Shown here piece by piece: positions 1 through 5,954 of a stretch of 15,534 nucleotides of DNA (positions are counted from its first letter, which is position 1; every line of letters starts with the position of its first letter). The notes under the pieces are model-generated. The model saw only the letters and a program-made list of their open reading frames with translations. It did not search any database and had not been told where the DNA came from. This stretch comes from Bacteroidota bacterium (GTDB taxonomy: Bacteria; Bacteroidota; Ignavibacteria; UBA10030): the NCBI GenBank assembly GCA_025455125.1, contig JALONE010000003.1, positions 1-15,534 of the forward strand, in the 5' to 3' direction. The translations under genes and the position numbers were made by a program.

Positions 1-607
1 GATGCTCTCTCTCTCTGCTGCGACAAGCGACAAGTCCGTGCTTCTCACCTGGACCACCGCGACGGAAGCCGAGAACTTCGGCTTCGAGATCGAGCGGCGC
101 ATCATCGGTCAGCTTGCATCGAAGGAAAGCGCAGGTGCTTCTGCATGGGAGAAGGTTGGATTCGTGAACGGAAGCGGAACGAGTTCGAAGCCCGTGGAAT
201 ACACCTTCGAGGATACCAACCTCCCCGACGGCCGCTATGCCTACCGGATCAAGCAGATCGACCGGGATGGCACGTATCGGTATACCGAGGCGATCGAGGT
301 GTCCGTAGGCGATGTCCCCACGGTCTTCTCGCTCGATCAAAACTATCCGAATCCCTTCAATCCGATGACGACGATCCAATTCGGCTTGCCGAAGCCGAGC
401 AGCGTGAAAATCGTGCTGTACGATCTGTTGGGAAAAGCGGTGATGACGATCGTCGAGAAGGATTTGCCGCTGGGATTCCATCGAGTGGAGTTCGACGGAA
501 GTCGATTCGCAAGCAGCGTGTACTTCTACCGATTGACCGCCAAGGGGCTGGATGATATCGCAGACGACAGATTCGTGCAGACGCGAAAGATGATTTTGCT
601 GCGCTAA
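1..607 (+). CDS. C-terminal part of a T9SS-exported protein (5' end outside window)
   Basis: This is the last 201 or so residues of a secreted or cell-surface protein, and the true start lies upstream of the window. The first ~100 visible residues form a beta-rich, fibronectin-like module opening with the pattern T-W-T-T-A-T-E-A-E-N-F-G-F-E-I-E-R, which commonly precedes T9SS sorting domains in Ignavibacteria-type genomes. From about residue 109 comes a type A T9SS sorting domain: LDQNYPNPFNP at 111-121, then VLYDLLGK, then VYFYRL, ending in RKMILLR. In this family the C-terminal domain directs passage through the type IX outer-membrane translocon and is usually removed or exchanged for a surface anchor. 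The cargo function is not visible because the N-terminal part is missing. The ATG at position 2 is probably internal. The stop is TAA, followed by a repeat-filled gap. Confidence 0.85.
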   Translation, partial: MLSLSAATSDKSVLLTWTTATEAENFGFEIERRIIGQLASKESAGASAWEKVGFVNGSGTSSKPVEYTFEDTNLPDGRYAYRIKQIDRDGTYRYTEAIEVSVGDVPTVFSLDQNYPNPFNPMTTIQFGLPKPSSVKIVLYDLLGKAVMTIVEKDLPLGFHRVEFDGSRFASSVYFYRLTAKGLDDIADDRFVQTRKMILLR

Positions 608-623
608 ATCCAGAGGGAAGAGC

Positions 624-672
624 CAAGATCCAAGAACACAAGACACCAGACAAGGTCAAGTTCAAGATCCAA
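624..672. repeat. Degenerate heptamer repeat block, CAAGANN type
   Basis: Cut into 7-mers from 624, the sequence reads caagatc, caagaac, acaagac, accagac, aaggtca, agttcaa, gatccaa. The units share a CAAGA/CCAGA core but drift in sequence and slightly in phase. It begins 17 bp after the stop codon of the preceding gene. Seven is not a multiple of three and there is no open frame of note, so it is unlikely to be coding. Confidence 0.6.
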
Positions 673-755
673 GGATCATTCCTACATTAACAGAAGAACA
701 CGGAGGGACACGGATGGAATGCAGATGGCCACGGATGAAGAGGTGGAATAGCGGT

Positions 756-841
756 AGGTCAAAAGGCAGAAGTCAAAAGAGTTGGCCAAGTCAGCGCCTT
801 CGCGGGCCAATCCTTCTGACTTATGAGTTTTGACTTCCCCT
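756..841. repeat. Heptamer repeats (GTCAAAA family) arranged as an inverted repeat
   Basis: The left half (756-783) reads in 7-bp register aggtcaa, aaggcag, aagtcaa, aagagtt. The right half (814-841) reads ttctgac, ttatgag, ttttgac, ttcccct, which is the complementary family (GTCAGAA, CTCATAA, GTCAAAA). GAAGTCAAAA at 769-778 is the exact complement of TTTTGACTTC at 828-837, and nested inside it TTGGCC at 782-787 pairs with GGCCAA at 805-810. The whole could fold into an extended imperfect hairpin or cruciform. The same heptamers recur at 14635-14669. It may act as a weak terminator for the upstream gene, but no T-tract follows. Confidence 0.6.
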
Positions 842-859
842 GACTTCCCCCAAGGCCTT

Positions 860-895
860 GCTCTGTGGATTGCTCTGTGGATTGCTCTGGGCTAA
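860..895 (+). repeat. 12-bp repeat array, locus 1 (three units)
   Basis: The array has two identical units GCTCTGTGGATT (860-871, 872-883) and a terminal unit GCTCTGGGCTAA (884-895), preceded by GGCCTT, which looks like the tail of another unit. It is the same family and orientation as the arrays at 8721-8840 and 9636-9731, with a TGGA variant in the middle of the unit. It ends 73 bp before the chosen start of the lipoprotein gene. Because 12 is a multiple of three, frames run through it and can create false N-terminal extensions. Confidence 0.8.
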
Positions 896-968
896 TCATG
901 CAGAAGTGGGTCCGACTTCCAACTCTTGGGCTTTGCCTTTCCGCTCTTCCTTCGGTATTTTGCCTTCC

Positions 969-1973
969 GTGAACTCCTCTCTTCGCTCTCAAATCGTCGC
1001 AGTCTTCGCCGCCGCCCTCGTCGGCTGCGTTGGCGATGTTGCGCATGAGAATCCGCTGGATCCGGCCTCTCCGCACTATTCCCCGGTAACAACTCTGGAC
1101 GGACGTCTGACCGTTCGCGACCACCCGGACATCCCCGTCGCCGGTGCGCTTGTTTCTGATTCTTCGGGTTCGTACGCCTGCCTCTCCACAAGCGACGGCG
1201 CGTTCGGCTTTCCCTCCTTGCCCGTCTCTGTCTCTCGCCTCCTCATCTCTAAAGAGGGCTTCGAGCCCGAAAGCGTCAGCGTAGCGCTCTCCGTGGGCGA
1301 GCATCGTACGCTTCCCATCGCCCTGAACGCGCTTCCATCGATCGAAGCCGCTTCGGTCGCGGTCAGCCGCATCGCGGTCTGGTTTCCGAGCACAACGTAT
1401 CTCGCGAAGTTTTCCGCAGAGGCCTCCGACTTGAATGGCGTTACCGATATCGATTCCGTCTGGCTGCTCGTCGACTCGCTTCGCTTTTCCATGACCTATT
1501 CGATCACCTCGAAGAACTTCGAGCTGACACTGCGGGACGAGACCTTCCCCGGAAACAGTATCCAGTATCTCGTTGGCAAACCGCTTTTCACAATCGCGCG
1601 TGATGCCTCCGGCTCAACGGGAACGAGTGAACCATTTTACGTGTCGCGCATCATTGAAGAAGAACCGCGTCCGTTGTATCCTATCTCTGTCCCTGTTCAG
1701 GACACGGTCACCTTCGCGCAAACGGGACTCACATTCCGCTGGAATGAGCCGATCGCGGGATTTCCCTTTAACTTCATCATCGTGCTCGCGCGGGTCGATA
1801 ATCCTGGCGTGAAAACTGTCATCTGGACCAGCGCAAACATCCCGTTCTATGAGACATCCGCCGACTACAACGGTGCAGCACTGAGCCCATCCTCTTATTC
1901 CTGGACTCTGACGATGATCGATGAATTCGGGAATTCCTCCATCTCCAAAGAATATGAATTCGTCGTCCGCTGA
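969..1973 (+). CDS. Surface lipoprotein with carboxypeptidase-regulatory-like domain
   Basis: The predicted protein is 334 aa and envelope-anchored. I chose the GTG at 969 (TTG at 960 is the alternative) because it gives a compact lipoprotein signal: an Arg at residue 6, a hydrophobic stretch IVAVFAAALVG, then Cys20 in the lipobox L-V-G-C. An upstream in-frame ATG at 858 would add a tail translated from the 12-bp repeat and is rejected. After the Cys comes ENPLDPASP, an N-P-L-D-P motif seen in similar lipoproteins. Residues ~42-120 look like a carboxypeptidase-regulatory-like beta-sandwich (GRLTVRD, VAGALV, STSDGAFGF, ISKEGFEPESV). The remaining ~210 residues are beta-rich and unrecognised, with a possible Ig-like fold at the end. 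There are no catalytic motifs. It is the first gene of an overlapping operon with the regulator and kinase, so a sensory or structural role in the envelope is plausible but unproven. No clear SD sequence is present. Confidence 0.75.
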   Translation: MNSSLRSQIVAVFAAALVGCVGDVAHENPLDPASPHYSPVTTLDGRLTVRDHPDIPVAGALVSDSSGSYACLSTSDGAFGFPSLPVSVSRLLISKEGFEPESVSVALSVGEHRTLPIALNALPSIEAASVAVSRIAVWFPSTTYLAKFSAEASDLNGVTDIDSVWLLVDSLRFSMTYSITSKNFELTLRDETFPGNSIQYLVGKPLFTIARDASGSTGTSEPFYVSRIIEEEPRPLYPISVPVQDTVTFAQTGLTFRWNEPIAGFPFNFIIVLARVDNPGVKTVIWTSANIPFYETSADYNGAALSPSSYSWTLTMIDEFGNSSISKEYEFVVR

Positions 1974-3445
1974 TGGAACTACTGCCGAAAGATAATTTCT
2001 CCGCATTGTATGAGGTCGCGCAGACCATCAACTCTCTGCTGGAACCCGGGGAGTTGTTGGATAAAGTGCTCGACATTGCGATGCATCATCTATCGGCGGA
2101 GCGCGGATTCATCGTGCTTTCAGAGGAAGCCGACCCCAACGGCTATCGCGTCGCGCTCGCGAGGAACATCACCGAGAACCATGCCAGTGACGCGCTGTCC
2201 GCGTCATCGTCAGTCTTGCTACGCGTGCTCGGCACGGGCGAACCGGTCCTCACATTCGACGCTTCATCCGACGATCGCTTCGACGCTTCGACCAGCATCA
2301 TCAAGCAAAACATCCTCTCCATCCTGTGCATTCCGTTGAAGCTGCGCGACCGGGTCATCGGCGCCGTGTATCTGGACAGCGCGAAGACGCGCAGGCGGTT
2401 CACGGAAGACTCGCTGAAATTCCTTGAGGTGTTCGGCGGATTGGCCGCGACCGCAATCGAGAACGCACGTCAGTTCACCGCGCTACGCAGCGAGAACGAA
2501 CGCCTTCGCAACGAAGCCGATCCCGCCACGCTCTTCCCCGGTATTGTCGGCAAGAGCAAGGCGTGGACATCGATCCTCAGTGTCGTTCAACGCGTGCGCG
2601 ATGTGGACGTCGCCGTTCTCATTGTCGGCGAAAGCGGAACGGGGAAGGAACTCGTCGCCCGCGCCATCCACCAGAGCGGTTCCAGGAGCACAAAACCTTT
2701 CGTCGCCATCAATTGCTCCGCCATCCCGGAACAACTCGTCGAAAGCGAGCTGTTTGGTCACAAAAAGGGGGCGTTCACCGGGGCAACATCGGACAAGAAA
2801 GGGTTGTTTGAGGTTGCAGACGGCGGGACGTTGTTTCTCGATGAGATCGGAGAGATCCCGTTGGCGCTCCAGGTGAAGCTCCTTCGCGCGATCGAGGAAA
2901 AGCAGATCCGTCCCGTTGGCGACATCGTGAATCGACCGACGAGCGCCCGCCTTCTTACGGCAACGAATGCGGACCTTCAGCGGGCCGTTGCCGAGGGGCG
3001 CTTCCGAGAGGATCTCTTTTTCCGGCTCAATGTGGTGCGCATCGAACTTCCGCCGCTCCGTGAGCGGATCGAAGACATCCCGCTCCTCGCGAACTATTTT
3101 TTCGAGCGCGCGTGTGTTGCACACAAGCGAGCGCTGACCGGCATTCACCCGGATGCTATGGGATCGTTGCTCCGCTCACACTGGAATGGAAACGTCCGCG
3201 AACTGCAGAACACGATTGAGCGGGCTGTCGTTCTTTGCGCCGGCGAGAGCATTACCGTCGACGATCTTTCAGTCCCTACCGTTTGGTCGCACGGCAAACG
3301 CGGGATGACGCTCGCCGACTACGAACGCCACATTATCGAGACGACATTGGAAGAGATGGGAGGAAATCGCACGCGAACGGCGGAGCGTTTGGGCGTCTCG
3401 CTGCGCTGGCTTCAGTATCGGTTGAAGGAATGGTCGCATGAGTAA
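1973..3445 (+). CDS. Sigma-54-dependent transcriptional activator, GAF–AAA+–Fis HTH
   Basis: This 490-aa protein is an enhancer-binding regulator of RNA polymerase holding sigma-54. Residues ~10-165 form a GAF sensory domain (ERGFIVLSEE, SILCIPLKLRDRVIGAVYLDS). Residues ~188-420 form the AAA+ sigma-54 interaction domain, with Walker A GESGTGKE at 219-226, the sigma-54-contacting GAFTGA loop intact at 266-271, Walker B with D290-E291, and the sensor region GRFREDLFFRLNV around 342-354. A Fis-type helix-turn-helix lies at ~464-487 (GNRTRTAERLGVSLRWLQYR). There is no receiver domain, so it is not a two-component response regulator; control would come from the GAF domain or from the co-encoded kinase. 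The ATG overlaps the upstream TGA by one base (TGATG), suggesting translational coupling, and no separate SD is seen. All key motifs are intact, so it is probably active. Its target promoters are unknown. Confidence 0.93.
   Translation: MELLPKDNFSALYEVAQTINSLLEPGELLDKVLDIAMHHLSAERGFIVLSEEADPNGYRVALARNITENHASDALSASSSVLLRVLGTGEPVLTFDASSDDRFDASTSIIKQNILSILCIPLKLRDRVIGAVYLDSAKTRRRFTEDSLKFLEVFGGLAATAIENARQFTALRSENERLRNEADPATLFPGIVGKSKAWTSILSVVQRVRDVDVAVLIVGESGTGKELVARAIHQSGSRSTKPFVAINCSAIPEQLVESELFGHKKGAFTGATSDKKGLFEVADGGTLFLDEIGEIPLALQVKLLRAIEEKQIRPVGDIVNRPTSARLLTATNADLQRAVAEGRFREDLFFRLNVVRIELPPLRERIEDIPLLANYFFERACVAHKRALTGIHPDAMGSLLRSHWNGNVRELQNTIERAVVLCAGESITVDDLSVPTVWSHGKRGMTLADYERHIIETTLEEMGGNRTRTAERLGVSLRWLQYRLKEWSHE
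3425..3430 (+). promoter_or_regulatory. Ribosome binding site of the kinase gene, inside the regulator's 3' end
   Basis: AAGGAA lies 7 bases upstream of the ATG at 3438, within the last codons of the regulator gene. Together with the overlap ATGAGTAA (start 3438, stop ending 3445), it supports this start and coupled translation. Confidence 0.55.
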
Positions 3446-4994
3446 CGGATCATTCCGCATCGTCGAGAAGCTGAGCGAGAGTGCGACCACCGCCGTCTAC
3501 CGGGCTGATCATCTCACGCTCGGACGCGCGGTTCTGCTCAAGGTTCTCCACCGGCATCTCGCGAGCGATCCAGAATTCGCGGAACGATTCACGCGTGAAG
3601 CACGCGCCTGCGCACAACTTCGTTCTCCTCACGTTGTTCAGGTATTCGACCTCACCGAGATCGATGGATCCCCCGCCATTGTGATGGAGTTCGTTGAAGG
3701 ACGTTCATTGAAGCAGCTGCTTGCGGAAGAAGGTCCGCAACCGCATGAACGCGTCCGCATCATGGCGACCGAACTTCTTGTCGGGCTTGCTGCTGCTCAT
3801 GAGCGTGGCATCATCCATCGCGATCTCAAGCCAGGGAACATCCTCATTACATCATCGGGGAACATCAAGATCACCGATTTCGGCCTCGCTGCCGTACTCA
3901 CGGCGAACAGCATCACCCAGGAGGGGGCGGTGCTTGGAACGCCGGCCTACATGTCCCCTGAGCAGTCTCGAGGTGAAACGCTTGATGCACGAACCGACCT
4001 CTTCTCACTCGGCGTCACGCTTGTTGAGCTTCTGACCGGACAACGCATGTTCGACGGCGAATCCTACGCGGAATGTCTGCGCAAGATCGCGGCCTTCAAG
4101 CCAGAGCATTTGAAGAAGATCCTCCCCGAGATCCCTGAATCGTTCGAACGCATTCTTGAGCGCCTTCTTGCGTCGAGTCCCGATGGACGATTCGCCTCTG
4201 CAGCAGAGGCGCTCGATGTTCTCGAGAAGCGGATCCCGCTTCCGCCGTTACGTGTGCGAACCAGGAATCCGTATGTGCGAGCTGCCGTTCTCGCGGCCGT
4301 CATTGTGGTTATTCTTGTCGCTGTCTCGTACGCGCTCTTCTTCCGCAATCGCCCTCCTGAATCGTCGCTCAGCGAACGGCCTGCTGCGATCGTCACTGAT
4401 TCACTCACGCCGTCCCTGGTTCAAGACGGTGCGGGCGATGAGCAGGAGCCACGTCTTGGTGGGACAGTTCCTGCCTCAGTCTCTCCAACGAGGATACCGG
4501 AAGTTGGCAGTGCCGACAAGCGACTACAAACACCGGAGGTCACGACACGCGATTCCGGCGCGCTCCGTATCTCGGCCAAACCCTGGGCTCGCGTATCCGT
4601 GAACGGACGGGAGATCGGCGACACGCCGCTCGCATTCCCGGTGCGCGTTGCCGCGGGATCGAACGCGGTGACATTCACATTCAGCAACTTTGCTCCCATC
4701 ACGCGGGTCGTTGAGGTGCGGTCGAATGAGACGATCTCCGTGGATGCCGATTTCATCCATATTGCAGGATACATGAGCATTCAAGCCACCCCGTGGGCGT
4801 ATGTGTATCTCGACGGACAGTATTGTGATGTGACTCCCTTTCACACACCGCTTATGGTGCCGGCCGGTTCACGGACTATCCGATTTCATCACCCATCGTT
4901 CGGCGACATCACGCGGCAGGTCACGGTTGCGCAGGGCGAGACTGCGCGGGTCGTGGTTGACCTGAGACAACAGGCGGATCATGTTCCTCAATAA
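3438..4994 (+). CDS. Membrane-anchored Ser/Thr protein kinase with two PEGA domains
   Basis: This is a 518-aa PknB-like (Hanks-type) kinase. The cytoplasmic kinase domain spans residues ~6-265: VAIK-type lysine at K35 (LLKVL), helix C glutamate probably E54, catalytic loop HRDLKPGN at 127-134, DFG at 147-149, activation segment to GTPAYMSPEQ at 167-176. The glycine-rich loop is degenerate: LSESATTAVY at 12-21 has none of the GxGxxG glycines. One membrane span at ~286-302 (AVLAAVIVVILVAVSYALFF) is flanked by Arg. A low-complexity linker follows, then two PEGA domains at ~376-438 (ISAKPWARVSVNGREIGDTP) and ~445-509 (IQATPWAYVYLDGQYCDVTP) on the periplasmic side. PEGA domains are thought to bind surface layers or cell-wall components, so the architecture suggests envelope sensing. 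It overlaps the regulator by 8 bp and the next gene by 14 bp. The regulator is an attractive substrate, but that is inference. Confidence 0.93.
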   Translation: MSNGSFRIVEKLSESATTAVYRADHLTLGRAVLLKVLHRHLASDPEFAERFTREARACAQLRSPHVVQVFDLTEIDGSPAIVMEFVEGRSLKQLLAEEGPQPHERVRIMATELLVGLAAAHERGIIHRDLKPGNILITSSGNIKITDFGLAAVLTANSITQEGAVLGTPAYMSPEQSRGETLDARTDLFSLGVTLVELLTGQRMFDGESYAECLRKIAAFKPEHLKKILPEIPESFERILERLLASSPDGRFASAAEALDVLEKRIPLPPLRVRTRNPYVRAAVLAAVIVVILVAVSYALFFRNRPPESSLSERPAAIVTDSLTPSLVQDGAGDEQEPRLGGTVPASVSPTRIPEVGSADKRLQTPEVTTRDSGALRISAKPWARVSVNGREIGDTPLAFPVRVAAGSNAVTFTFSNFAPITRVVEVRSNETISVDADFIHIAGYMSIQATPWAYVYLDGQYCDVTPFHTPLMVPAGSRTIRFHHPSFGDITRQVTVAQGETARVVVDLRQQADHVPQ

Positions 4995-5790
4995 GACACA
5001 GATGATGTCCGCACGCGTTGTACGCGTCATTCTCTTTGTTGGCGTCAGCCTGCTGACCGCCAGGGCGCAGGAGGTCAGTGCAATCGACTCGACGCTTCGC
5101 GCGATCGAACAGTTGTATGAGGGAGGATCATTCACGGCGGCCGAGTTGGAGTCGAGGCGGATGCTCGAGCAATCGGTGCTTTCGGATTCCGTGCGACAGG
5201 AATGCGATCGCTGGATCGCCTATTCGCTTGTTGCACAGAACAGAACTTCAGCGGCTGTCGAGCGTTTCGTCATCATGCTCCGTCGTGACGCTGGGTATCA
5301 GCCTGATCCTCTCCTGACTTCCCCCAAGATCCTGGCCGTGTTTGAGCAGGCACGTTCTCGCTTCGCGGAAGAGCAACGCACCGATCGCGTCATTCCCTCT
5401 CTCGCTGATTCGCTTTCGACTCGCTCGGTCACATTTCGTATGGTCGTGTTCCCCGGTTGGGAGCAACTGCATCAAGGCCGCGAGACAACCGGATATCTTT
5501 TCCTCGCTGCGGGAGCGGCCACGCTCGTCTCAACCATCGCATTTGACGTTCAGCGAAGAGACGCACGGCAATCCTATCTTAACGCCACGACTCCACAGTC
5601 CGCTCAAGAGCGCTACACAACATACAACCGCGCATACAAAGCGGAGATCTATTCGGCGCTTGCGTTTGCCGCGGTGTACATCGCTTCACAGGTGGATGTG
5701 TTCATCGATCTTTCCATTGCGACAGCTCCAACCTCTTCGGTTCAACTCCATCCCACACATGATCGCCTGACGTTCGCTTTCCGGTTCTAG
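4981..5790 (+). CDS. Exported membrane protein with TPR-like and PGW-motif regions, function unknown
   Basis: This protein has about 269 aa. The N-terminus holds a signal peptide (VVRVILFVGVSLLTARAQ, cleavage near residue 30). Residues ~35-130 are helical and TPR-like (EQLYEGGSFTAAELESRRMLEQ; QECDRWIAYSLVAQNRTSAAVERF; DPLLTSPKILAVFEQARSRF). Then comes a PGWEQLHQGRETTGY motif at 158-172, leading into a membrane segment (FLAAGAATLVSTIAF), a charged helix rich in Tyr, and a second span at ~223-242. The PGWxQ-hG-G pattern resembles DUF5683-type envelope proteins of Bacteroidota; this is a motif-level guess. I used the ATG at 4981, which overlaps the kinase by 14 bp; the ATGs at 5002 or 5005 would give a shorter, equally sound signal peptide. 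It is the last gene of the signalling operon and probably acts in the same envelope pathway. Confidence 0.75.
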   Translation: MFLNKTQMMSARVVRVILFVGVSLLTARAQEVSAIDSTLRAIEQLYEGGSFTAAELESRRMLEQSVLSDSVRQECDRWIAYSLVAQNRTSAAVERFVIMLRRDAGYQPDPLLTSPKILAVFEQARSRFAEEQRTDRVIPSLADSLSTRSVTFRMVVFPGWEQLHQGRETTGYLFLAAGAATLVSTIAFDVQRRDARQSYLNATTPQSAQERYTTYNRAYKAEIYSALAFAAVYIASQVDVFIDLSIATAPTSSVQLHPTHDRLTFAFRF

Positions 5791-5954
5791 CACGCACCCT
5801 TTGCGTAGCCCCTGCGCACAACTTGCGTGGTGGCGTATTCCTTCCCTGAAAATCCATTCAAAATCGCCAATTGAGTGTGGTACCGGATATGCAACCTCTC
5901 CATCGCACAACAACGCCCATAAAATTCGCAATCCGCAATCAGAAAGGAGTCAAC
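5791..5954 (+). other. Gap with small inverted repeats and an AATCCGC repeat motif
   Basis: There is no gene here. Just after the stop, ACGCA (5792-5796) can pair with TGCGT (5802-5806), and CACGCA (5791-5796) alternatively with TGCGTG (5824-5829); neither is followed by a T-tract, so a terminator is only possible. CAATCCGCAATC at 5929-5940 matches the heptamer array at 13391-13460 and sits just before the SD of the next gene. Confidence 0.5.
5944..5949 (+). promoter_or_regulatory. Shine-Dalgarno AAGGAG deciding the start at 5955
   Basis: AAGGAG followed by TCAAC and then ATG at 5955 is one of the two clearest SD sequences in the window. It fixes the start of the large T9SS protein at 5955, where a signal peptide begins at once, rather than at the in-frame ATG at 5871. 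Confidence 0.75.

Larger units (their letters stand above)
608..968. other. Gene-free gap made of degenerate short repeats
   Basis: I find no convincing gene in this stretch. From left to right it holds: a heptamer-periodic block at about 624-672 based on CAAGANN; three copies of CACGGA(G/T)G at 699, 709 and 730; a heptamer-periodic inverted-repeat block at 756-837; the 12-bp array at 860-895; and a pyrimidine-rich leader before the lipoprotein gene. No SD-like sequence precedes the lipoprotein start. A minus-strand frame crosses the gap, but it runs antisense into the lipoprotein gene and has no family resemblance. Confidence 0.7.

Noticed and set aside
782..798. Sigma-54 promoter before the operon (TTGGC at 782 with GC twelve bases on)
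   Set aside because: The GG-N10-GC spacing fits, but the -12 half reads GCGC instead of TTGC and the site lies inside an inverted repeat that explains TTGGCC; too weak to call.
759..1304. Minus-strand frame across the first gap into the lipoprotein gene
   Set aside because: Rich in Arg, Glu and Gly as typical of antisense shadows in GC-rich DNA, and its C-terminal part is repeat sequence.
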